In this document: positions 1 through 7,102 of the stretch, piece by piece | Layout of the letters: each line of letters starts with the position of its first letter | Numbering within the stretch: position 1 is the first letter of the stretch | Source of the DNA: Fibrobacter sp. UBA4375 | GTDB lineage: Bacteria; Fibrobacterota; Fibrobacteria; Fibrobacterales; Fibrobacteraceae | Assembly (NCBI GenBank): GCA_002391195.1 | Contig: DGRZ01000075.1 | Location: 73,057-112,218, forward strand | Length of the DNA: 39,162 bases | Direction of reading: 5' to 3' | Notes under the pieces: generated by a model | What the model saw: only the letters and a program-made list of their open reading frames with translations | What the model was told of the DNA's origin: nothing | The model's database searches: none | Position numbers and translations under genes: made by a program

Positions 1-179
1 CCCGCCATGATGCGCAACAGCGTAGACTTACCGGCACCGTTCTGGCCGATAATACCAATCTTTGCACCATAGTAAAAGCTCAAAGAAATGTCCTTCAGCA
101 CCTCCTTGTTAGGCGGGTAGGACTTGGTCATCTTGTACATGTAGAAAACGAATTTTTCTGCTTTGTTTTGTTCGGCCAT
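1..179 (-). CDS. ettA: Energy-dependent translational throttle protein EttA (5' end only)
   Basis: This is the first 59 codons of an ABC-F family ATPase, cut by the window edge. ABC-F proteins are soluble, with two ABC cassettes and no membrane domain; EttA binds the ribosomal E site and gates early elongation according to ATP level. Visible here are the N-terminal strand with FVFYMYKMTKSYPPNKEVLK and the first Walker A motif GQNGAGKST at residues 45-53, followed by LLRIMAG. The pattern 'Y-M-x-K-(M/V)-x-K-x-x-P-P-x-K-x-(V/I)-L-K' fits EttA better than Uup or YheS. The ATG at 179 directly follows a TTAG-type repeat array (184-240), and no strong ribosome-binding site is visible. The second cassette and linker, which would settle the subfamily, lie outside the window. 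Confidence 0.85.
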   Translation of the reverse strand, partial: MAEQNKAEKFVFYMYKMTKSYPPNKEVLKDISLSFYYGAKIGIIGQNGAGKSTLLRIMA

Positions 180-183
180 ATTC

Positions 184-240
184 TAGTGATTAGTGATTAG
201 TGGTTAGTGGTTAGTAGGGCTTAGCCCGTTGGTGGTTAGG
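184..240. repeat. TTAGTGG/TTAGTGA heptamer-like array
   Basis: Short degenerate tandem units (TAGTGAT, TAGTGGT, TAGTAGGGC) fill the space just upstream of the ettA start codon. Similar arrays recur at other gene ends in the window. The rest of 241-319 shows nothing recognisable. Confidence 0.7.
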
Positions 241-319
241 ACAAAAGGTCTGCGATCAGGTGCAAGGAGTGTGTACCCTAATACCTCATTTCTTTTTCAA
301 AGATAACAAAAATCTTTTC

Positions 320-327
320 TATACTTG
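320..327 (+). promoter_or_regulatory. TATACTTG promoter-like box, 6 nt before ATG
   Basis: TATACTTG matches TAnnTTTG at all but one position and ends 6 nt before the ATG at 334. No Shine-Dalgarno sequence is present. It belongs to a recurring set in this window (near 4208, 4396, 25495, 29524 and 31614) suggesting leaderless transcription. Confidence 0.4.
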
Positions 328-333
328 TGTGGT

Positions 334-1386
334 ATGAAGCTTGTCCGTGGCATTATGGTCTGCCTGCTGCTCAGCATTTTTGCTCGGGCGCAAGACGATG
401 GCGCGCAGGAACATTTCCAGCGGTTCTCGGTCATGCCTGTAGTCGCCTACTCCGAAGAAACGGAACTGGAATACGGCGGACTCTTGGTTCTGTTTTTCAA
501 GCCCTTTGAAGGAAGCGCCCACGTTTCCACCATCGACCTGGTGGCCTTGGGCACCACCCGCAAGCAATACGGGGGCCGCATATCCCCAGAATTCTGGCTC
601 CTTAAAGACCAACTGCACATTCCTGCCGCCTTCAAGGCCTACAAATGGAACTACTCCCTCTACGAAAGGGGATCTCGCGGAAGTTTCGACCCCATCGACG
701 AATACGAGATGACACAGTTCCAGTGGAAAGTTCCCTTCGAGCTGAGCTTCGGCATCCCCAAATGGCTCCCCCTGCGGTACGGCCCCGTGGTAGACGGCGA
801 AATCCGGGAAAGCGACCTAAATGGCAGCCCAGAAGTCATTGACGGAATGTTCATTGGCGGCGGTTACATCATTGCCCTGGACGAACGGGATAACAACAAC
901 TGGCCCACCCAAGGCTACTTTGCCGCCTTCGAAGAAATCTTTTACGGCGTGGATTTCGACTTCCACACCGAAACGCTGGACATGCGTTTCTACACGCCCC
1001 TATTCTGGAGAACATCACTAGCCCTAGGGTTCGTCTTTAAGCAAAGCAAAGGAGACATCATTCCCCTAGGTCGTCTTGTGGGACCCGACGGCACGGACCG
1101 TTTCCGCGGCGTAGAAAGCAGCCTCTGGAACGACAACCAGGCCATGATTTTCCAGATGGAATTCCGGAGACCCCTGTTCTGGCGGCTTGCGGGAACCATC
1201 TTCGGAGAAACATTCCAGTCCGGGCCCTATTTTGGCGAAATGCTCAAGCGGAAAATGCACTACTCCGTAGGTTTCGGAGGGCGCCTGGCCCTAAACAGAA
1301 GCGAAAAACTCCACGCCCGCGGAGACATTTCCCTCATCGACGGAAAGCACATCGGACTCACCATAGACCTGCGAGAAGCCTTCTAA
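334..1386 (+). CDS. BamA/TamA-family (Omp85-like) outer-membrane barrel protein
   Basis: The 350-residue protein has a signal peptide (MKLVRGIMVCLLLSIFARA) and then a region resembling the C-terminal barrel of Omp85/surface-antigen D15 proteins. The sequence LGRLVGPDGTDRFRG near residue 250 carries the conserved RFRG motif, which in BamA-type barrels sits on the loop folded into the pore. The protein ends in Phe (LREAF), as BAM substrates do. No POTRA repeats precede the barrel, unlike BamA (about 800 residues), so it is a short single-domain member. The ATG at 334 is preferred to the in-frame TTG at 325 because it starts the signal peptide and lies 6 nt after the box at 320-327. The exact substrate or function cannot be deduced. 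Confidence 0.75.
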   Translation: MKLVRGIMVCLLLSIFARAQDDGAQEHFQRFSVMPVVAYSEETELEYGGLLVLFFKPFEGSAHVSTIDLVALGTTRKQYGGRISPEFWLLKDQLHIPAAFKAYKWNYSLYERGSRGSFDPIDEYEMTQFQWKVPFELSFGIPKWLPLRYGPVVDGEIRESDLNGSPEVIDGMFIGGGYIIALDERDNNNWPTQGYFAAFEEIFYGVDFDFHTETLDMRFYTPLFWRTSLALGFVFKQSKGDIIPLGRLVGPDGTDRFRGVESSLWNDNQAMIFQMEFRRPLFWRLAGTIFGETFQSGPYFGEMLKRKMHYSVGFGGRLALNRSEKLHARGDISLIDGKHIGLTIDLREAF

Positions 1387-1404
1387 AAAAGCGGCGGTCT
1401 CAAC

Positions 1405-1491
1405 GAACAACAAACGCCTGGTATTAACCAGGCGTGTTTACGAGAGTGAGCACCAGCCCTGCACTTGTGTCCAAAGTCTAGCGCGAACGGT
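1405..1491 (-). terminator. 3'-end element copy 1: two conserved boxes plus hairpin (after DUF3078 gene)
   Basis: On the minus strand, 5 nt after the stop codon, comes box A ACCGTTCGCGCTA (1491-1479). A 27-nt spacer leads to box B GCTCACTCTCG (1451-1441), then 5 nt, then a perfect 9-bp hairpin ACGCCTGGT/ACCAGGCGT with loop TAAT (1435-1414), then TTGTTGTTCG. The same architecture and spacing occur at 3117-3203. The hairpin with its T-rich tail suits transcription termination; the role of the boxes is unknown. Confidence 0.65.
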
Positions 1492-1496
1492 CGTTA

Positions 1497-2375
1497 TTAG
1501 AACCAACGCCAGGTGATTCCGAACAGGACCATGTTCTTATACTGGACATCCTTGTCCTGATCCTTGTCGTACACCATGTCGTAGCCAACCTGGAGTTCGA
1601 TGAGCGGGGCGATAATCACGGCCAGAAGATTTTCCCACTTGGCGTCAATTTCATCTTTGCCCTTGAAATTGGTGAAGGTCCACAAGCGGGTCTTGAAACT
1701 CACGATGTCCGAAAGAGCGTACTTGAACTCGGTGATGGTTTCCATACCGGGTTCGTCCTTGACCTCTTCGATTTCGTCTTCGGTATCCGGATCGTCGGCA
1801 TAGCCGTAGCCGTGAGAAATGGTCATGCGGTTTGCAAAGGCCACGCGCTGGCTAAAGTTGTCGTTGGGAATAAAAGCGATACCAACCATCTGAGTCAGAT
1901 AGGCCGGATCCATGAAGCAAGAAACAGCGGTCTTAATTTCATCGCCAGTCTCTTCGTCTTCGCTATACGTGTAGCCCTTTAGGAACTGGGTCTCGTAACG
2001 GGCGCCAATATAGGGCTTGAGCATTTCCGTCATGTTGAAGTCCAGGGTGGATTCCCAGAAAATCTTATCTACGGATTTACGCTTACCCAAACCGTCAGTC
2101 CAAGTCTGCCCCAACTGGAGATCAATCAGATTCCGCCAGTTGGCCACAGACCACTTACCCTGCACATCGGCGTAATAGGTCACCAACCAAGTGTACATGG
2201 AAGTTCCGTCTTCTTGCCAGTTGCTAAACTGCATACGGGTGTACTTGACTCCGGCCACCACGTCGGCGGTCCAGTTTTCGGGCAGGGCGCCTTCAAACAT
2301 GCCTCCTTCAGCATGGGCGGTAGTTGCAGAAGCCAAAGCGGCTAGACCAAACAAGATCAAAGATTTCAGTTTCAT
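1497..2375 (-). CDS. DUF3078-type outer-membrane protein
   Basis: The 292-residue protein has a signal peptide (about 1-22, ending TTAHA) followed by predicted beta-strands, and it ends in the aromatic WRWF typical of outer-membrane barrels. The segment with FSNWQEDGTS, then WxNLIDLQLGQTWTDG and KxVDKIFWESTLDFN, resembles DUF3078 proteins of Bacteroidota and relatives, whose function is unknown. A strongly acidic loop (DDPDTEDEIEEVKDEP, about residues 195-211) is probably exposed. Upstream on the minus strand a TATCTTTC box and the ribosome-binding sequence GAGAGGAAATACC precede the ATG, so this gene has a normal leader. It diverges from the small protein gene at 2448, and its 3' end carries the element at 1405-1491. 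Confidence 0.75.
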   Translation of the reverse strand: MKLKSLILFGLAALASATTAHAEGGMFEGALPENWTADVVAGVKYTRMQFSNWQEDGTSMYTWLVTYYADVQGKWSVANWRNLIDLQLGQTWTDGLGKRKSVDKIFWESTLDFNMTEMLKPYIGARYETQFLKGYTYSEDEETGDEIKTAVSCFMDPAYLTQMVGIAFIPNDNFSQRVAFANRMTISHGYGYADDPDTEDEIEEVKDEPGMETITEFKYALSDIVSFKTRLWTFTNFKGKDEIDAKWENLLAVIIAPLIELQVGYDMVYDKDQDKDVQYKNMVLFGITWRWF

Positions 2376-2447
2376 GGTATTTCCTCTCTATGTATAGAAA
2401 GATAGAACTTTTGCACTATTTTGCAACACCTTTACTATTATTAGAGT

Positions 2448-2975
2448 ATGCTTTATGGGAGTTCCATTCGGCGGATTGCATTTACGCTAATCCTACTCGC
2501 CGGACTTTCTTTCGGGGACATTTCAACCGAAAATGCCCCCCTGCGCGCTATGGCGGGCGCCTCTATCGGTAGGCAGGCCCCCGTCATGGCAACTCTCGGC
2601 CTCGGGTACCAGAGTGCCATTCTATATGTAGAAGGCATGGGAGTCCACAAAGGCGACAATGACTTCTGGTGCGGCCTGCGAGGTACCATCGCCTGGACAA
2701 TTTTTAGGGATACGCCCTTCAACCTGGACTTGGGTGTTGCCGGAGGCTACGAATATGCTCGGGCCCCAAACGGAATGCATCAAACTTTGAACGAAGCCAA
2801 TGGAAAAACCTTCGTTTTCCCCTACAATTACGAGGAATCCCTAGACATTGGCATAGAAATCCGAGCACACCTCTATGGCTTTTATAGTCAGGTGGGCTAC
2901 CCACTCTACCATTTCCGCAAACACGACGAACCCACCCTCACCTGGAGGATGGGTTACATGGTAAGCATTTTTTAG
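2448..2975 (+). CDS. Small secreted beta-barrel-like protein, function unknown
   Basis: This 175-residue protein has a signal peptide (hydrophobic RIAFTLILLAGLSFG, about 8-22). The rest alternates Gly and aromatic residues in short strands and ends MGYMVSIF with a C-terminal Phe, suggesting a small outer-membrane barrel or periplasmic beta protein. I do not recognise a specific family. No Shine-Dalgarno sequence precedes the ATG; upstream is the AT-rich stretch TTTACTATTATTAG. It diverges from the DUF3078 gene with 72 nt between starts, so the two promoters share that gap. Confidence 0.65.
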   Translation: MLYGSSIRRIAFTLILLAGLSFGDISTENAPLRAMAGASIGRQAPVMATLGLGYQSAILYVEGMGVHKGDNDFWCGLRGTIAWTIFRDTPFNLDLGVAGGYEYARAPNGMHQTLNEANGKTFVFPYNYEESLDIGIEIRAHLYGFYSQVGYPLYHFRKHDEPTLTWRMGYMVSIF

Positions 2976-3032
2976 AAGTCGCAATCTTCATCAAAGCCCA
3001 AGCAGTCAAATTCGTCTAGAAACGAGCAAGAC

Positions 3033-3094
3033 CAGGAACGAGAACCGAAGCTGCATAAATAATACAGCGAGAGTTCTCGTGACGCCGTATTGCG
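3033..3094 (+). repeat. Structured intergenic element with CAGGAACGA / GTGACG landmarks
   Basis: In the 231-nt gap after the gene ending at 2975, CAGGAACGA (3033-3041) overlaps the left arm ACGAGAAC (3038-3045), which pairs perfectly with GTTCTCGT (3073-3080). Next come GTGACG (3079-3084) and TTGCG (3090-3094). The same landmark order recurs at 4285-4342 with a different stem sequence (AAAGTGGT/ACCACTTT). The rest of 2976-3116 shows nothing recognisable. Confidence 0.45.
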
Positions 3095-3116
3095 AAGTTT
3101 ATAGGCGAATTCCGTG

Positions 3117-3203
3117 AGCAACAAAGCCCCAGTTACTAAACTGGGGCGGTTGCGAGAGTGAGCGCAAACCAGAGAAGTAATCCCTGAATTTAGCGCGAAC
3201 GGT
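3117..3203 (-). terminator. 3'-end element copy 2: two conserved boxes plus hairpin (after trpS)
   Basis: Three nt after the trpS stop come box A ACCGTTCGCGCTA (3203-3191), a 27-nt spacer, box B GCTCACTCTCG (3163-3153), 5 nt, a perfect 9-bp stem GCCCCAGTT/AACTGGGGC with loop TAGT (3147-3126), then TTTGTTGCTC. Box sequences and all three spacings are identical to copy 1, while the spacer and stem differ. A stem that changes sequence but stays perfectly paired suggests selection on RNA structure. Confidence 0.65.
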
Positions 3204-3206
3204 TGT

Positions 3207-4202
3207 TTAATACGTTCCCAACAGGCTACGAACCTTCTCCATCATCGCCTTGGACTTCACACGGGCCTTCTCCTTGCCGTAAGCAAGAATCTTGTCGATT
3301 TCTTCGGTGTGGGAGAGCAGGTAGAAGTACTTTTCGCGGGCTGCACCCAGATGTTCTTCGAGAACGTTCTGGAGTTCCTGCTTCGCGTGTCCCCAGCCCA
3401 TGCCACCGGCGCGGTAGCGGGCGGCGAGCGCTTCGGTCTGTTCCGAAGTCGCGAAGAGTTTGTACAACTTAAACACGTTGCAGGTATCTGGATCCTTCGG
3501 TTCCTCGATGCCCTGGCTGTTCGTGACAATCTTGCCAATCTTCTTCTTGAGGGCCTTACTTTCGAGGAAGATGTCGATGACGTTGTCGTAGGACTTGCTC
3601 ATCTTGCGGCCGTCGAGACCGGGGATGATTCCTGTAGTTTCCTGGAATACCGGTTCCGGAATGGTGAACACGTCCTGCCCAAAATGCTTGTTGAACTTAA
3701 TGGCGATATCGCGGGCAAATTCCACGTGCTGCTTCTGGTCCTTGCCCACGGGCACGATGTCTGCGCTGAACATCAGGATGTCTGCATCCATCAGGCACGG
3801 GTAGCAGTAGAGACCCATGTTCACGTTGGCATCCGGATCTTCACCGGCGGCGTTGTTCGCTTCGACCTTCGCCTTGTAGGCGTGGGCGCGGTTCATGAAA
3901 CCCTTCGGCGTAAAGCAGCTGAGAGCCCAGCTGAGTTCAAAAATTTCGGGAATGTCGCTCTGCTTGTAGAACAGGCCCTCTTCGGGGTTAAGTCCCAGCG
4001 CAAGCCAGGTGGCGGCAATCTTGTAGATGTTCGCACGCATCTCTGCACCGTTCTGCACAGTCGTCAAAGCGTGATAGTCCGCAATGAAGTAGACCGTATC
4101 GTAGGTCTTCGAAAGTTCAAGAGCGGGGCGGATAGCGCCCAGGTAGTTACCCAGGTGAGGAGTGCCGGTGGGCTTGATGCCCGTAAGGGAAATCTTTTTC
4201 AT
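3207..4202 (-). CDS. trpS: Tryptophan--tRNA ligase
   Basis: This is a class I aminoacyl-tRNA synthetase that charges tRNA-Trp in the cytoplasm. The 331-residue protein has the HIGH-equivalent motif PTGTPHLGNYLG at residues 11-22, the conserved AD(Y)HALTT segment at 41-48 and the KMSKS loop at 200-204 (GRKMSKSYDN). Its length is normal for compact bacterial TrpRS (about 330). The ATG at 4202 gives the usual N-terminus MKKISLTGIKPTG. No Shine-Dalgarno sequence precedes it; instead TACCTTTG (4215-4208) ends 5 nt before the ATG, suggesting a leaderless mRNA. It diverges from rnd across an inverted-repeat element (4229-4390) and ends in the element at 3117-3203. Confidence 0.97.
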   Translation of the reverse strand: MKKISLTGIKPTGTPHLGNYLGAIRPALELSKTYDTVYFIADYHALTTVQNGAEMRANIYKIAATWLALGLNPEEGLFYKQSDIPEIFELSWALSCFTPKGFMNRAHAYKAKVEANNAAGEDPDANVNMGLYCYPCLMDADILMFSADIVPVGKDQKQHVEFARDIAIKFNKHFGQDVFTIPEPVFQETTGIIPGLDGRKMSKSYDNVIDIFLESKALKKKIGKIVTNSQGIEEPKDPDTCNVFKLYKLFATSEQTEALAARYRAGGMGWGHAKQELQNVLEEHLGAAREKYFYLLSHTEEIDKILAYGKEKARVKSKAMMEKVRSLLGTY

Positions 4203-4207
4203 GAACG

Positions 4208-4215
4208 CAAAGGTA
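4208..4215 (-). promoter_or_regulatory. TACCTTTG promoter box for trpS
   Basis: An exact match to TAnnTTTG on the minus strand, ending 5 nt before the trpS ATG. If it acts as the -7 element does in Bacteroidota, transcription would start at or next to the A of ATG. Confidence 0.55.
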
Positions 4216-4228
4216 GTATATTTTTATT

Positions 4229-4390
4229 AGACCACCTCTAAAAATTGCTTTGATAAAAAGAATTTGAGCGAAACCGAGCGCAGGCAGGAACGAAAAGTGG
4301 TGAATACTGGAGGTCTTTACCACTTTGAGTGACGAAACTGCGCGATGTGTTGCAGCCAAATTTTTGAAAATAAATTTTTAGAGGTGGTCT
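4229..4390. repeat. 162-bp element with perfect 18-bp terminal inverted repeats
   Basis: AGACCACCTCTAAAAATT (4229-4246) is repeated in perfect inverted form at 4373-4390. Inside is a second perfect inverted pair AAAGTGGT (4294-4301) / ACCACTTT (4319-4326), flanked by CAGGAACGA (4285) and GTGACG (4329). There is no coding capacity. It fills almost all of the gap between divergent trpS and rnd, leaving each gene only a promoter box outside the repeat. It could be a miniature transposable element or a dedicated divergent regulatory region. Confidence 0.7.
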
Positions 4391-4395
4391 TTTGT

Positions 4396-4403
4396 TACAT
4401 TTC
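4396..4403 (+). promoter_or_regulatory. TACATTTC promoter box for rnd
   Basis: A TAnnTTT-type box ending 8 nt before the rnd ATG, which has no Shine-Dalgarno sequence. It lies just outside the right terminal repeat of the 4229-4390 element. Confidence 0.5.
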
Positions 4404-4411
4404 ACCCTGCA

Positions 4412-5566
4412 ATGCTCAAAGACGAGAAATACATACTGGTAGATAGCGAAGACAGCCTCGCAAACCTGCTGGCCGACCTGGAACTCTACGACATGGCGGC
4501 GGTAGATACCGAAGCCGACTCCATGCACCATTACGAATCAAAACTCTGTCTGATACAGATTACCATCGGCGACCATCACTATATAATAGACCCCCTCTGC
4601 GGGCTGGATATTTCCCGTCTTTTCAAGGCCAGGGCCATGCAAACCCTGATTTTTCACGGGGCGGACTACGACCTGCGGCTTTTGTGGCAGACCTTCGGTT
4701 TTTCTCCCAAGAAGATTTTTGACACCATGCTGGCCTCCAAGTTCCTGGGCGAGGAACACCTGGGACTTGCCGACCTTGTCCGCAAGTACTTTGGCGACGA
4801 ACTGAAAAAAGAGAACCAGCGGGCGGACTGGTCCATACGGCCTCTACCTCTGGAAATGTGCGAATACGCCATCCACGACACCTTTTACCTGCACGAGCTG
4901 TGCGCCATCCTGGCCGAAAAACTGCAAGAGACTGGACGCCTGCAATGGCTTATGGAACAGTGCGACGCCTTGATTGAGCACTCCAAGGAACAGGGTCACG
5001 TGAAAAAAGACCCCTGGAGGATTCCCGGTTCCAACATTTTCCCGCCCCTGGGGCTGAACATCTTGAAGCATGTGTGGGAATGGCGCGAAAAACAGGCCGA
5101 AGCCATGGACCGTCCTCCATACAAGGTCATGCCCGCCGAACTCATGCTTTCCATTGTCCGGCACGTGATGCGGGATTACCCGGACCTGAAACAAGAACGG
5201 CTCCCCAGACTTCCCCGGAATTTCAGGGAAGAACGGCTGGATTCCTTCATGGCCATGCTTCAGCAGGCGATTGACACTCCCGAGGGCGAATGGCCCGAAA
5301 AGCTCCCCAGATCGGCTCCCCCTGCGGTCATTCCCCATTCGGAACTGCTGGCCGCCCTGAAGCTCTGGCGAGACGAAAAGGCCGAACAGCTGAACCTGGA
5401 CACATGCCTGGTGGCCAACAAGAACCAGCTGGTGTGGCTTGCCGTTCCAGGAGACACTCCCTGGGAAGCCCGGTACGAAAACGCCCACCTGCTGGGCTGG
5501 CAAAAAAAAGTGTGGAACCAGATTCTGCAGGAACACCTGGACAAGGCCGAAAGGATAGGAGAATAA
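4412..5566 (+). CDS. rnd: Ribonuclease D
   Basis: A 3'-5' exoribonuclease of the DEDDy family that trims tRNA and other structured RNA 3' ends. The three exonuclease motifs are visible: DTE at residues 32-34, the aspartate of FHGADYDLRLL (Asp87), and Tyr152-x3-Asp156 in EYAIHDTFYL. An HRDC-like helical region follows at about 215-300 (WEWREKQAEAMDRPPYKVM). At 384 residues it matches E. coli RNase D (375). It is probably the first gene of an operon with the folate cyclo-ligase (3-nt gap) and the TrmH-type methyltransferase. The start has no Shine-Dalgarno sequence and lies 8 nt after TACATTTC. Confidence 0.9.
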   Translation: MLKDEKYILVDSEDSLANLLADLELYDMAAVDTEADSMHHYESKLCLIQITIGDHHYIIDPLCGLDISRLFKARAMQTLIFHGADYDLRLLWQTFGFSPKKIFDTMLASKFLGEEHLGLADLVRKYFGDELKKENQRADWSIRPLPLEMCEYAIHDTFYLHELCAILAEKLQETGRLQWLMEQCDALIEHSKEQGHVKKDPWRIPGSNIFPPLGLNILKHVWEWREKQAEAMDRPPYKVMPAELMLSIVRHVMRDYPDLKQERLPRLPRNFREERLDSFMAMLQQAIDTPEGEWPEKLPRSAPPAVIPHSELLAALKLWRDEKAEQLNLDTCLVANKNQLVWLAVPGDTPWEARYENAHLLGWQKKVWNQILQEHLDKAERIGE

Positions 5567-5569
5567 CCA

Positions 5570-6154
5570 ATGGCCGCCTCCATCGCTATTGCAATTCTTG
5601 TCATTCTCGTATTCAGTTCCAGCGCCATCGTGGAACTGATCCAAAAGAAACGCCATGAAAAGACGGGAGAATCCATTATCAAGGAGCCCTGGGTAGAAAT
5701 CCACCAGATTCCAGGCTACCGGGACGCCCGAAAAGTGGCGGCCTTCTACCCTCTCAAGGGAGAACCCAATATTTTACCCATCGTGCAGGAACTCTCCATG
5801 GAAGGCAGGCTTCTACTGCCCAAGGTGACGGGAGAGTCCACCATGGAATTCTACCCCATCGAGAACTTGAAAAAAGATTTGGTTCAGGGGCATTTCGGCA
5901 TCATGGAACCCCGCGAAGGAATCGCCCCCTGGAAAGGTCCCATCACCGTATTCCTGGTTCCAGGAACAAAATTCAACTGGGACGGGAGTAGGCAAGGCCA
6001 CGGCAAGGGTTACTATGACCGGTACCTGGCCAGGTTCCCCAGCGCCTACAAGGCGGGCATTGCCACCCCGGCACAGATTTCCGACACACCCCTAGAGCAG
6101 AAACCGACGGACATCCAGATGAATTCCATTATCGCCTGCAGAGAGAGGTATTGA
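5570..6154 (+). CDS. 5-formyltetrahydrofolate cyclo-ligase family protein with N-terminal membrane segment
   Basis: The family converts 5-formyl-THF to 5,10-methenyl-THF using ATP. The C-terminal half is diagnostic: VPGTKFNWDG at 130-139 and GHGKGYYDRYL at 143-153, the folate/ATP-binding signature, with RDARKVAAFYPLKGEPN at 51-67. At 194 residues it is normal in length. The oddity is the N-terminus: residues 2-21 (AASIAIAILVILVFSSSAIV) form a clear membrane helix followed by KKRHEK, where ordinary members have a soluble helix carrying basic ATP-binding residues. The ribosome-binding site AGGAGA just upstream supports this start, so the helix seems genuine. It would anchor the enzyme at the inner membrane. 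The gene is coupled to rnd (3 nt) and to the next gene (1 nt). Confidence 0.8.
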   Translation: MAASIAIAILVILVFSSSAIVELIQKKRHEKTGESIIKEPWVEIHQIPGYRDARKVAAFYPLKGEPNILPIVQELSMEGRLLLPKVTGESTMEFYPIENLKKDLVQGHFGIMEPREGIAPWKGPITVFLVPGTKFNWDGSRQGHGKGYYDRYLARFPSAYKAGIATPAQISDTPLEQKPTDIQMNSIIACRERY

Positions 6155-6155
6155 T

Positions 6156-7061
6156 ATGAGTTTCGAAAAAAACGACAAGAAATTCGAACGACGCAGCTTC
6201 GGAGAAGAACGGCGTTTTTCTCAGGCAAATACGGCGCGTCCCCGTTTTGACAAGCCCCGCTTTGACCGCCCGCGGCCAGAAAACGTGGTTCGGGCCATCG
6301 GCGACAAGGACGCAGCACCTCAAGTAGCCGTAGGCGGCCTTAAAGAGGTAGAAGCCCTACTCGAGAACGAGCCCCTGAAGGTCCATCGGGTGCTATTCAT
6401 GCACCAGTCCAAAAATCCAAAGCTCTACAGCCTGCAAAAACTGGCCAAAAAGGCCCACGTACATGTGCAGCAGGTGGATTCTAAAATTCTGGACAGTTAT
6501 GCGCGACCGAATCAGGGCGTGGTGGCCTTGATGAACGAAAAGGAACTGCTGGCCTGGGAAGATGTGCGGGAAGAATTTTTCAACGCCCGCGATACCGGCG
6601 AAAGAAAGCTTATCGCCGTAGCCACCAACATCGAAGACCCGCGAAACCTGGGAGCCTGCATCCGTAGCTGCCTCGCCCTGGGCGTAGACCTGCTCATGAT
6701 TCCCGCCAAAGGCATGTGCGGAATTACGCCAAGCGTAGAGCGAACCTCTGCCGGAGCGCTTCAAAAAATGCGGATTTGCAGGCCCGACAACCTGGAAGGG
6801 GCCATCGGGGAGCTGAAACTGGCGGGGTACCAGATTCTGGGCCTTGACGCCGACACCGAGACGAACCTGGCCGGTTTCGACTTTGCAGACCATGCGGTCA
6901 TTGCCGTAGGCGGCGAAGACGTAGGACTTCCTCCCTTCGTGAAAAAACAGTGCGACGCCGTGCTCCGGATTCCCATGATGCCCGAAGCACACTCCTATAA
7001 CGCCTCCGTGGCCCTATCCTTGGGCCTGTACGAATACGCAAGGCTCCGCATCAAGAATTAA
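6156..7061 (+). CDS. TrmH/SpoU-family RNA methyltransferase
   Basis: A SPOUT-class methyltransferase that uses S-adenosylmethionine to 2'-O-methylate tRNA or rRNA. Motif 1 is NIEDPRNLGACIRSCLALG (158-176), motif 2 AVGGEDVGLPP (250-260) and motif 3 IPMMPEAHSYNASVALSLG (272-290), where most relatives read SLNVS. Residues 58-130 look like the SpoU substrate-binding domain (VGGLKEVEALLEN, VHRVLFMHQ). The N-terminal 45 residues are basic and disordered (repeated RPRFDKPRFDRPR), a probable RNA-binding tail. The precise target cannot be assigned; RlmB-like or TrmH-like are both possible. It is the last gene of the rnd operon, starting 1 nt after the preceding stop with GAGAGAGG as ribosome-binding site. 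Confidence 0.88.
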   Translation: MSFEKNDKKFERRSFGEERRFSQANTARPRFDKPRFDRPRPENVVRAIGDKDAAPQVAVGGLKEVEALLENEPLKVHRVLFMHQSKNPKLYSLQKLAKKAHVHVQQVDSKILDSYARPNQGVVALMNEKELLAWEDVREEFFNARDTGERKLIAVATNIEDPRNLGACIRSCLALGVDLLMIPAKGMCGITPSVERTSAGALQKMRICRPDNLEGAIGELKLAGYQILGLDADTETNLAGFDFADHAVIAVGGEDVGLPPFVKKQCDAVLRIPMMPEAHSYNASVALSLGLYEYARLRIKN

Positions 7062-7102
7062 TTATTTATTTTGGAAGGGATTGCAACTAAGAAGGACTCA
7101 AT

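Noticed and set aside
184..240. Origin of replication (DnaA-box cluster) in the TTAG-rich arrays
   Set aside because: The units do not match TTATCCACA, and no dnaA, dnaN or AT-rich unwinding region accompanies them.
3309..4241. A 310-codon frame antisense to trpS
   Set aside because: Same artefact; trpS motifs are complete on the minus strand.
4229..4390. tRNA or riboswitch
   Set aside because: No cloverleaf, anticodon arm or known aptamer core; the structure is explained by simple terminal inverted repeats.
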